From: Stropharia rugosoannulata
Lineage: Eukaryota; Basidiomycota; Agaricomycetes; Agaricales; Strophariaceae
NCBI GenBank assembly: GCA_028532985.1
Contig: JANCIK010000012.1
Location: 1,364,001-1,428,000 of the forward strand
Reading direction: 5' to 3'
Length of the DNA: 64,000 bases
This document shows positions 1-10,191 of this stretch, one piece after another. Position 1 is the stretch's first letter. Each line of letters starts with the position of its first letter. A program made the position numbers and the translations under genes. The notes under the pieces were generated by a model. That model was not told the DNA's origin, searched no databases, and saw only the letters and a list, made by a program, of their open reading frames with translations.

Positions 1-1
1 C

Positions 2-97
2 GCGAAGCTTGAACAATGCTTAGATCCGAAGGCTCAAAGCCTCAATAAGTTATGCGACTTTTATAACGAAAGTCAGCCTGAAATTTTCGAAGGATAA
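2..97 (+). CDS. C-terminal end of an unidentified protein (cut by window edge)
   Basis: The frame starting at position 2 is open from the window edge to a TAA at 95-97, encoding 31 residues that are polar and slightly acidic and end in PEIFEG. The composition looks like a genuine protein tail, and the DNA becomes AT-rich with stops in all frames directly after it, as expected for a 3' untranslated region. The rest of the gene lies outside the window, so no function can be given. The short length leaves a real chance that this is an accidental open frame. Confidence 0.35.
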   Translation, partial: AKLEQCLDPKAQSLNKLCDFYNESQPEIFEG

Positions 98-3000
98 GTG
101 TACGATATGTATTGACAGTAGTGAGGTTTGTTTCTGTAGGTTTATGTAAATTGCTTCCATCTTCGTGTACTGCTAGTGTTGTTGTACTCTTCCATTCGTT
201 CCACTATCTCATCTTCTCATTGGTCATGTAACACTGCAGATTACACAGTTCTTGATCATTTTATCGTGCCTAGCACATCCTTCTATACATGACTTGGAAG
301 TACCCCAACAATGCAATATACATATGATCCATTCACAGTCTGCATTAACCATGAATATTTGAATGAACACGAATATAAAGGATGGTGAAAAAGTGCATAG
401 GAGATGGATAAAAGTAGGAAAGACCGCAACTGTTCTTTCAAATAACCGTGCTAATCATGTATTGCGGTTAAATTTGCTCTTTTTTAGATGAACCCTGCGG
501 CATTGAAGGTCACTGCCGCTGTCATTGCTGGTACGCCATGGTTGCGCATACGGGCGCTTATTACCGCGTATGCGCCACGTTTATTCAAGAATACACGTGG
601 AATGTATGTGCTTCGGCGTGTCGTAAATAATACGGCATTTGCAATGCCTACTTACCTGAATAAAAAATGTAACATCCAAACATAGCTGAACAGGGAAGGA
701 TGGATGCGAGATAATGCTCCGGCGACCCGTACACATGCTGAAGATCTGAAGGCTCAACTAAATGCAAGCACTAGCACCGCTGCTTAGTACCATTGACTAC
801 AGGACATGCTACAGGTACCGGGATTATGCAGTGTGCTGGGCACCTTTTCTGCTTCATACTTGGAGTAAAGAGCTACACGCCTCACCTCACCCCGTTGAAT
901 TTTCCGTTTGGAGATGGTGTGAATTTGAGATGAACCGGTGCTTATAGACTCGAGTCATTTCATGACATATACATATGCACATTGCACACCCACCTAAAAT
1001 ATAGTGCGCAATATGCTGGGTCCAGCGCAGCAGCGCTTCCATTTGACAGAAACTTCTCTTATGCACTCGATTGCGGGCTACGGAGAAGGTGTCGTCCATC
1101 CATCGCTGGCCAGGAGGGCTTGGTTTGCTATCAAGGGCCGCCAAGAAAATACCGTACATTCGCCGCAAGACAATAAGAGGGAACTGCTGGGAACTGGCTG
1201 GGAACGCGGGTCGGAGATGCTGTCGACATAATCGGATATATGGAGACAGTTCTACCCTTAATGACCGGCTTTCGCGCATCGTTTTACGGCCCCCCCGGGA
1301 CGAAAGTTATAACATTTATGTATGTATATGAGATAATAGACAGGGTGGCACAAGCTGACACAAGGCGCTCCTCTGTCATCATTGCTGGATATTTCCAACC
1401 TTGGCTTATGTCTCTACTCGTAAGTACTTTTAGCTTGGTTTCAGCCCGCGCCTGAACTTAACGCGCCTTGACCACCTGTACGCGGGCGTGCTTTTCGTCC
1501 CTGCCAGCTGCTGCAAGCTGTCAGTCGAGGTATAACTTGCAAATGATTAGCATCTTAACTCACAAGCTATGCAACTTGCGTTCCAAAATTTTGCTCTGAA
1601 GCGGAGATATGGACGGAAATAAACGTACCACTTATGTTTGATGGGCAACTAGCGCAAGGTTAGGGTATAATCTTTTCCAAATCTCAGTCAAAACACAGGG
1701 CGGCCAATTTATAGCTATGTATACTCGTCGTCGGCAGTAGTAAGCATCGGTCCCGAAGCATACACCTTTCGAGACCAACATGAAAGCACCCGCATCTTGA
1801 GGCCTCGAGGCCCATGCTCCGGACTGTCAGACGCCATTTGGGTGGGCGCCATTGAGGGTTCTAGTTTAGACCCAGCGCAGGTTCTTGAACATTGACCTTG
1901 CCGCTTCCTTCTGAGATAGCGGCACAAAGAGAGAACTCAGATCCCAGCGCTAATCGCGGATAAACTGCGTGGTGGCAAATGGATGTTGGGAGTGATATTT
2001 CTCAGGAACAATGGGTCATTGTGCTTATGTAGTATTTCGTGAGAAACTCGTTAAGTCAAGTAAATTGCCGGATCTGGCCGCGCTGTCGGTCTGTCCCGTA
2101 TCCCTATTGTATCCCAAGGCCTCAAGGCCCATCCGGCTCCTCTTAGCATTCCTTATTTGTCGTACACGAGACTTGCCAATACTCCTCACTGGCCCATACA
2201 AAGTGCTTGACACCTCCCTTGGATACAGCAGCGCCGACGAGAGACATCAACCTTTGACCAGGCTAAGCCCGGACAGACATGAGGAGACGCTCAGAGGGGA
2301 AATGAGGGGAAATGGCTGCATATTTCGCGTCTTTACTTCCGAGGTCTGTTTCACTTTGCGCCGGGTTGTTTTCTTTTATTCAATGGATTTATTCAGGCAC
2401 CACTGGTATGGCGTTGCCTTCGGGTTAATGAGTCTACTGAGCTTGGTGGATACATACGAGCCTGACTCGCGTCAATCCTGGATATTGGAATAAACTCGAG
2501 CGCTCCAGCACCGAGGAGTAAAAGCACCTAAAAGCACCCATGGGCTCCATACGTCTTGGGAACGCCACCATTAGGGAATCTGGACGACCACGCTCCATGT
2601 GCATGGCCCAAAGAGCGAGTTCTCTGGGCTTCAGTTTACTATATGCAAAGATGATCCAGTACAGCTGCCGGAGATGTCATTGTTTGAAGTATAAATAAAA
2701 GCTGGATTTACTTGAGTATGTATAACACTGAACAATTAGCCCTTGTGGTGCCACCGAATCTAAGCGATCTGTCGGACTTGGTCCGGCCAGCAGCCAGTCA
2801 GTGACTGACTACCTTTCACAAGAATATTGACGGATGGCACCGCCTCGTTGAAGAAGATAGGCCTGACCATGCTTCTATAGGTGCGTAGTTTGAGTGGTTA
2901 TCTGCACGATGCAGGCAGGGATGCGAGCTCAGAGGATACTTATTGTTCTATAATCTATAGGTCATATTACGCGGAGGGCATTAACGTTCTACTTTCCGTT

Positions 3001-3318
3001 CCCAAAATGGTATAAATCACTGTAAACGGTACGTTGCCATGGTTTACATAGCAGTGGCTTATACTGTTAACATGTACAGGTTGGGCAGGGCTACCATGCT
3101 ACGACGTTAAGGTTATGGCGGTGGGAAATATATTAACCTATGCTCAAAAGTGCAACTTGTCCGATTGGGTCTCGGGGACGGCATTTTTAGCCTGAAGTTT
3201 GCATTTCACTCCACCAGATTCGGCCCTGATCTTGAAATTTCTAAGTGCGTCAGAAATAGTGATCACTAGATTCATCTGGTATGTAAGGCCATTCTACGAC
3301 CACGGACATACGGATAAC
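98..3318. other. Intergenic stretch with no convincing gene
   Basis: About 3.2 kb in which the open frames are short, overlap each other on both strands and lack plausible splice structure or family motifs. The longest plus-strand frame (2011-2493, 160 codons) has no recognisable domain. I see no RNA gene here. Confidence 0.5.
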
Positions 3319-3325
3319 TATAAAA
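3319..3325 (+). promoter_or_regulatory. TATA box of the methyltransferase gene
   Basis: The sequence TATAAAA lies about 105 bp before the start codon at 3431 and is followed by a pyrimidine-rich leader (CCCCTTCCCCACTTTCACA), the usual arrangement for a moderately expressed fungal gene. This is inference from sequence only. Confidence 0.5.
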
Positions 3326-3430
3326 GAGCCTCGGTATGTTTTGAATCGGCAGTGGAATATCCCCCTTCCCCACTTTCACATTCATCTCCCCATACAACTT
3401 ACACACCTTCATTTTCATTTTTTGTTCACC

Positions 3431-4425
3431 ATGACCGAAGTCGCCTCCTCCTTCACACTCCCTATCCCACATGCATCGCGGTACTACACCTCGGAGGTGT
3501 ATGTCCTTCCAGCAGACGCGGCTGAAAAGAAAAGGTGCGTTGCACAGCCGTCTACTGACATGCAAGTTGACTAACTTCCCCGCGCGCAGATTTGAAAAGC
3601 AGCAGGAGCTCGTCGTTGCTGTCTTCAGAAAAAGGAGAGTTCTCCCACCAGTGCGACTTGCGAACGCCAACATTCTTGATATAGGCACAGGATCGGGTAC
3701 GTGCCTTGCTTTGCCAAGAGATATGCAGGCCGCTCATGCGTTGCGAAATAGGCGCTTGGTCCCTGGACGTCCTCAAAACGTACCCTGAGGCAGCCACAGC
3801 CACGTTCAACTGTGTTGACATCGAGTCTCGCCTCTTCCCGAGCCCTGCGCCCCGAAACATGACATACCGAACGATGTCTGTGCTCAACCTGTCGAGAGCT
3901 TGGTCCAATAAGTTTTCGCTCGTCCACCAGCGCCTTCTGCTCGTGGGCCTCAAGTACGAGGAGTGGCCACTGGCCATCAGGCAAATTCACCGGGTAACCG
4001 CGCCGGCCGGCTGGGTACAGCTCTGCGAGGTCGACCCCTTCGTCACCTCCTTTGACGGGCCCAACAGCACGAAGATGCTCAAGCTCGTCAAGGCGCTCGG
4101 CGAGTACACGGGCCTCGATTTCAAGTGCACCCAGCGCATCCCATCCCTGCTGAAGGCTGCCGGCTTCGAGGAAGTCAAAGTACATAAGCGCACCATGAAG
4201 ATCGGCAACTGGGGAGGCAAGCTCGGACGCGGACTTGCGGAGAACCACATCAATGTCTGGAAGGGCATGAAAGGCCCGATCCTCCGTGCCGGCGGCTTCG
4301 GGCTTGTGAGTGATGAGAAGGAGTACGATGAGCTGGTCAATAACGTCAAGGTTGAATGGGAGACGATACCAGGAGCTCTAGTTAGCTGGTATGCTTTCAC
4401 TGGTCAGAAGGGCATATCCTTTTGA
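3431..4425 (+). CDS. SAM-dependent methyltransferase, LaeA/UMTA-like
   Basis: Three exons fit: 3431-3534, 3590-3696 and 3752-4425, with GT-AG introns of 55 nt each, giving 294 residues in one frame. The SAM-binding motif I, DIGTGSG, is at residues 65-71 and is split by the second intron. The DIESRLFPSP stretch about 30 residues later resembles the motif II region of fungal UMTA-type methyltransferases. The C-terminal half (LCEVDPF, then a GFEEVKVHK strand) also follows the class I fold. The start follows a TATA box and a pyrimidine-rich leader (ACCATGA). Members of this family act on small molecules or, like LaeA, influence secondary metabolism; the substrate cannot be told here. The gene is upstream of a same-strand P450, which may hint at a shared pathway. 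No defect is visible. Confidence 0.85.
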
Positions 4426-5164
4426 GATGGTGGTTCGTCTTCCAAGCGCCTGCGCTTTGTACTATCAATTCCTCCCAGTTTTATGCTCTATTAATTCGTT
4501 AATCTTAGTTACAATAAGCCTGTAGTATTTGCATTATGCATACGTAGTTGTATTTACAGTCTTGAATTTTAATGAGGATGTTTTTCCCTCGATTTGTGCG
4601 TTTGATACTATGCTTTCAATGAAGTATAGATATAGTCCCTGCGCTATCAGGAGGGACAGGTCGACTATGTCTAGATCGACGTTTCAAGCGTGTGAAATGC
4701 CTGCTAAATAGGCAATACAATGTCTACATATAGATCAAGTATGCTTGAAAGCAACGACGAGGACTCTTGCTCATTGAGCAAGGCATTAACTTACGATCTT
4801 AAAAGAATGAAACCAGTACTTGTCTAGTACTCTGGTCTTCGAGTCCACGTATACTCCCTCATGATCATCAAGTTCATCATTGCCTAGTTGCTTTCAATGA
4901 TCCTTCAAACTAAGCATTGTGTTGCGAATCTACAGCAAGATCAACAATCGAGTAATGATTATCCGTGCTCAACGGCATTGGATGTGTGAAGCAATGAAAC
5001 TATCGGAAACGATGCATGTGACCCATGCATTTGACTCTATTTTTGGCTAGCGCTGCGCGCCGTATCTACAATTGCCTTTTTCCTACAGTCATGACATATT
5101 CACATGTATCATTCGTATATCATATCATGACACTCTATGCAGCCGTGCACGCCCCACATCATCC

Positions 5165-7783
5165 ATGCCGCCCATCTACAACACATCTCTCGCCCTGTAC
5201 GCAGGTATAGGTCTTACAGGTACGCTGCCCTCGTTATCCTGAGTGTTTGGTAACTGACAACTATCTGTAACAGCCTGGATTGTGTACAGAATAATTCACC
5301 AGCTCTATCTGTACCCCCGCTTCCTGTCTCCGTTGCGTAATGTACCAGGACCGCCTCTTGGTGGCGCGCTGGAGGGCCAGTTCAGGAAGATCATACTCGG
5401 CGAGGCAGGTATACCTCAGCGCGAGTGGGTCAAGCACTACGGCCCCGTCGTCCGCGTTGTCGGTCCCATAGGCATTGAGAGGCTTATTTTTATGAGTCCC
5501 GAGGCGATGCAGAAGGTTCTGGCCAGCGATTGGACAGAGTACCCCCGGGTGAGTGCGTTAGCCTCCATTTCTTTGATACGCCATGCTCAAGTAGCCAGCC
5601 TAAATTTATGCGCGACGTCCTCGGCTTCGCAACTGGACTTGGCCTGCTAACGGTTACTGGTAACGAGCACAAGCAGATGAGAAAGGCTATGAACCCCGCC
5701 TTTTCTCTTCCCAATCTAATCGCTCGTATGTCACTATAACTATAAGCCATTATTATCAGACGCCCGGAACGACGTTGATACATCTCTAACAGAGAGCGAC
5801 ATGTACTACGACGCGATTGAGGGGTGCGTAATACTGCTTTGCTTTCTAACTAAGAAAACTAACGTTTCCATTACAATTCTGTGTACGTTCTGATACCCTA
5901 CTGTCTATTTCACTTCCATCATTCCATACTAAACCGAACTTCCATCCCATTAAACAATCGGACTAAAAATCGATGATACTACAGACTCATCGAGATCATG
6001 AATCAGCATGTTGCGCAAGAAATGGAGCCGGAAAAAGGTACAGTGATGCCTATGTACGAGTGGCGTAAGTCTTCTCCTTTACATTACGCCCTCTCTCTGT
6101 TCAATCGGCGCTTATGCGTTTGAGTGCATTGCGGCTGTTGTTTTGCTTTATGATAAAACGAATACGTTTGATACTGACTTCAGCGATAATACATAGTGAG
6201 CAAGGCGACCTTGGACATAATCTGCGCCACCGCCTTCGGGTACAACTCAGATTCTCTGCATAATCCCTACAATGAACTTGCGGAGGCGTATGATGTGCTC
6301 ACGAGCTCACAGACCGGTATGATGTCCCTTCCTGTTACCAGTAGTATTCATTCTCATATCTTTTTGTAAATCACGCAAAGGCCCCAATCTCGCCAGATTC
6401 ATTGCTGTCCTCTCCCTCCCTCTGTCAACGCGCTTCCTCGCCTCACGGTGGGCGACGGAACACGCTGACCTGTTTGGCCGCCTCTCTTTCACAGACAAGC
6501 TCCCCGGGCTATTAACTTCGATGAAGCGCATCCGTGCGGTTGCTTCTGTTATGCTCAAGGAGAAGGTGAAAGAAGCTATGGTCAGCCAGGGAGGCGTGGG
6601 TACAATGAGAGAAGATGGGGAGACGAAAAAAGATATTATGAGCTTGCTTGTACGTGCACGAGTTGCGGAAGCCCGAGGGGGGAAAGAAAGAGAAGGCGCG
6701 TATGCGATGAGTGACGAAGCGATGATGGACCAGGTGGTATGTTGAAACGTTGACGTCTTTAACTTTCTTGGTTTGGGAAGTGACATGATTATGGACCAGC
6801 TCACCTTCCTCGGGGCTGGGCATGAAACTACTGCCTCTGGGCTTGCTTGGGTGCGCCTTTATTCTCTTTATTGTAGGGCTTTCATCATGGTTATAATGCA
6901 AACATCTACAGACGCTCTGGCTCCTTGCCAAAGCACCCGAAGTCCAGAAGAAGCTCCGTGAGGAGGTTGCACCCCTCTTCACTGGTGGCGCTCGGCCTGG
7001 ATATAGGGAGCTGAAAGATCTTAAGTGGTTGGATTGTGTTGTGTATGTGTTTCTTTTCAATTAATCCCTCACCAATACTTACATATTCTTTACTATAAAC
7101 TATCTATCTGACATGTAGGCAGGAAAGTCTGCGTGTAATGCCCCCCGTACCCATGAGCTTCCGACAGGCCGCTAAGACAGACTACATTGATGGTGTGCTC
7201 GTACCAAAGGGGACAATTCTATATATTCCGGTACGCGACCTTCCCTCCAGATCCATCACGCGTCTGTCTTAGATTCTTGGTGTAGATTCGGGTCATCAAT
7301 ACTTGGAAGGAGGTGTGGGGAGAGGATGCAGAGGAGTGCGTTGTCTTTACCTCTCCTGCTACGTTTGGTAGTCTCTCAGAATTAACAATACACTGAACAC
7401 AGGTTCAAACCTGCGCGCTGGCTAGACCTTCCGCCTAAATACAACGCAACTTACTCGACGCTGACGTTCATCGCGGGGCCGCATGCGTGCATTGGGAAGA
7501 CTATGGCAATTGTTGAGATGAAAGCCGTGCTTGGGTACGCTCCCTGACCACCTGTTCAAAATAAATGGCTGCTGAGCGCCTGTTACATGTGTAGAGCACT
7601 TATTGCAAACTTCGAGTTTGAGCCTGCATACGATGGCCAGGTGCCCCAGCCGACAGCCGCCGTGACAATGAGTGAGTGCTCCTCTGCGTCTAATTATTGA
7701 AGTATAGAGATTAATAGGGTATGCCTCCAGAGCCAAAGGATAACATGCCGCTTCGGGTACGGCGCGTTGACTACACTTCCTGA
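5165..7783 (+). CDS. Cytochrome P450 monooxygenase
   Basis: I reconstruct 14 exons: 5165-5219, 5274-5548, 5599-5725, 5793-5823, 5985-6064, 6197-6316, 6381-6736, 6800-6850, 6912-7042, 7119-7230, 7286-7335, 7403-7534, 7595-7671 and 7731-7783. They sum to 549 residues in one frame, normal for a fungal P450. Family features appear in order: an N-terminal hydrophobic anchor (residues about 8-25), the proline-rich hinge NVPGPP, the I-helix oxygen-binding motif AGHETT, the K-helix ExxR as ESLR, the PERF-like FKPARW, and the heme-binding loop FIAGPHACIG with the cysteine ligand. That loop has His where many P450s have Arg, a variant I believe occurs in basidiomycete P450s. The enzyme should sit on the ER membrane and oxidise a small molecule using a reductase partner. 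The 161-nt fourth intron is long and could be misjudged. The CYP family is not assigned. Confidence 0.9.
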
Positions 7784-8319
7784 GCTAGCAGAATGGTGGT
7801 CTTGCTGTGATAAGTAGGAAGTTGGCATTTAAAAGTTATAGTTATTCTGGTTGTATTTTAAAATGCGAGAATGAAATATCCAAGTGAGAACTAAAATTTT
7901 GCGTATACTAAATGAAATGGCGTAAAGTAGAAAGTACAATAAAAAAGCTGCATCCACAAGTACTGTTGTACTCTTGCGAGGTAGTCTGCTGTAATTCTTG
8001 AATCATTTTGTACGGAACACCTGTCAGATAGTCATGGCGACTTGAAGCTTTTAAGTCTATTGTGTTACATTGAATGCGATGTGCGACGATGTCTTCGGGA
8101 GTTAAAGTCAATTGAGAATGATACTACTGCTGCCATTTGCATTCACTCTCTGGCCAGTTCCCCGCTCTCCACTGCCATACGCCGCCAAGTTTTCAATGGA
8201 ACAGTGTCGAGCTTTTGACAACGGAGAAGTGTTTGTTGACCTGGAGTGTACAGAAAAGCTCCCATGCCACCTGTAGCCTCAATAGAGGTAATTCTAGGGA
8301 GCCCAAGATTGACGAGGGA
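7784..8319. other. Convergent intergenic spacer
   Basis: AT-rich DNA between the end of the P450 gene and the end of the minus-strand F-box-like gene. I see no coding sequence; it probably holds both 3' untranslated regions. Confidence 0.5.
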
Positions 8320-9652
8320 TTACAAAGATTGAACGATGGGTAGACATGCTGTAGGGGTGCAGTCGCTATGTAAGATCAAATGACTGACTTGGCCCAAGGG
8401 AAGTACATTGGACGTCATTACAAAAGAGAAAAGAATGAGTCGTTTCATTGGCATCATGGATGCATCCTCGTCAAATCTCGTTAAGGTAAACTTGCAATTA
8501 CTCGTTGAGAAGTCGTACTTGGAGTTGGGGTCCCTGCGCAGGTCTGTGTAAATGCCTACTTGCGATTCAGTCACTCTGGTGCTATGAACTGTCTCCACAA
8601 AGTGAAGTCCTATATATTTCTCCCTCGCAGTGCCGGGCACTGTCCACTGTGAAGTCAAAAAGTCTCCGAGAAATGATAGAGGCGTGGCGTCATTTATAGT
8701 AATGGGTACCAGTCCGATATCAGTTCGGCAGGTGGCTGGAAAGGAAATAAACCTGAAAAGGTCCCAAGATTCTGTACTGTGTTTGTTATGAACAAACTCG
8801 TAAGGCAACGTAGATAAACACGCGGAAAACCGTGCGTATTAGTGGTTTGGAATGAACTGTAGTAGAGATATAGAGATTGGAGTACAGGCATTCCGCCAAT
8901 AATGTCCAATAACTTCCTGAGCGTGGGCTGATTGTTATGTACTGTAAGAAGGGTGAGTGTAGTGAGATGGCGATGGGAGATTATCGATTAAGGTCCAGTT
9001 AAGGCAGCAATATGACAATTTGAGCTGACGGAGGCTCTGCGTATGCACAAGTATGGTGTCAGGAATCATAATATTTTCGGCCGTTGACCCCTGTCCCGCA
9101 ATAACAAGTTCTTTTAACGCTCGGTAAGGTACTGCTAGTAGAGTGATAAGAAGAAAGTCTTGCGATTTTGGTATGTTGATTATCCGTAGATGACTGATAC
9201 GAAAGACTTGTAGTTCCAGGGCCGTTTCGTGAATAATTGAGTGCATGGCTGCAAGCCGCTCCGAGTCGAAATTTATATTAATATAGAGGTGCAATGGAAA
9301 TGAACGTGTAAAATAATGTTTCACCAAATCGACAGTAAGCATGGGTGGGCTACACAATAACATCTTCGAGCCCATAGCTAGCCTGCGCCAGTGTCTACAG
9401 ATATGGCAAAGAATGATCAACTGTGGTAAATAATTTATTTACCTGGCCGACGCGCAAAGAAAGGTCATTTACAACAACAATTGAGAAAATATAAATTACG
9501 AGTTCTATGGGAAGCTTCATAATGGGAGATCGCATACTGGCTAATGACTGGTAATCGGATGTGCCGAGGAATTTTGCTTCAGTGACCCGCTCCCTGCCAC
9601 TTGGGCATGATAATGGAGTTAGATGACTTGAAGTCATTGTAATCTGTTGCAA
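8320..9652 (-). pseudogene. F-box/LRR-like protein gene, probably broken
   Basis: Reading on the minus strand from 9652, an F-box-like segment appears: LPIELVIYIFS, then LSLRVGQ, then CHICRHWRRLA. The two halves are in frame only if the 22 bases at 9421-9442 are removed. F-box proteins recruit targets to SCF ubiquitin ligases. Further on, leucine-rich stretches resembling the C-terminal part of fungal F-box proteins are found (LTTLTLL; KLLDIIGGMPVLQSLYL; LILHSD), but they lie in different frames, with shifts near 8985 and between 8700 and 8830. Normal introns do not obviously explain those shifts, so I call this a pseudogene, with the caveat that misjudged introns could rescue it. Basidiomycete genomes carry many such genes in varied states of decay. 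No ubiquitin-pathway neighbour is seen. Confidence 0.55.
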
Positions 9653-10076
9653 GGAAAAATCAAAAGAATGGGATGATACTTTAGAAGTTGATTCTCGGAT
9701 TGAGCTTGGATTGAGCTTGGATTGAGCAAACTTGTCGACGAAGGAAAGTTTTATGTTCTGTTTGATTTTAAACTTTGAACATCAACAAGTCGTGCCGTGC
9801 GAATCCATCAACGGCGCAGCGGTCGGCTGTGGCTGTACTGCGTATGTTTCAACCTGTCCATCATCTTCCGCCTTTGCGAACTTCCTCCTCTTTTTGCGAA
9901 ACTAAGTAATATCCCCTAGTTCACTCACGGCGGGACAGTTTTATCTGTAAACGCCAAAGGAGGTATATAGAATACGACCATGCCGAATGTCCAAGACAAA
10001 ACGGGTATACGGCAACTAGCAGTCCCGTAGAAAATGTGCCCGATCCCCACTGACCAACCGAGACACTCTCCAGGGA
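9653..10076. other. Divergent intergenic region
   Basis: Lies between the starts of the minus-strand F-box-like gene and the plus-strand unknown gene. It contains a short tandem repeat near 9700-9726 (GATTGAGCTTG in two and a half copies) and a GACCAACCG stretch about 25 bp before a TATA box. I see no coding frame. Confidence 0.4.
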
Positions 10077-10083
10077 TATAAAA
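10077..10083 (+). promoter_or_regulatory. TATA box of the 14-exon unknown gene
   Basis: TATAAAA lies 109 bp before the start codon at 10192, with a pyrimidine-rich leader between them. The spacing matches the TATA box of the methyltransferase gene. Confidence 0.5.
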
Positions 10084-10191
10084 TGCGCTCTACTTCGCTT
10101 TTTATTCCCCAAGCAGGTTGAGCTCTTACCGCAACAACTTGAACTTCTTCTTAACGTCTAACGCTACTTGCATCTATTATTCTTCATCGCG

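Noticed and set aside
2011..2493. A 160-codon plus-strand frame as a gene
   Set aside because: There is no domain or splice pattern, and frames on the opposite strand overlap it equally well. Its composition is not protein-like.
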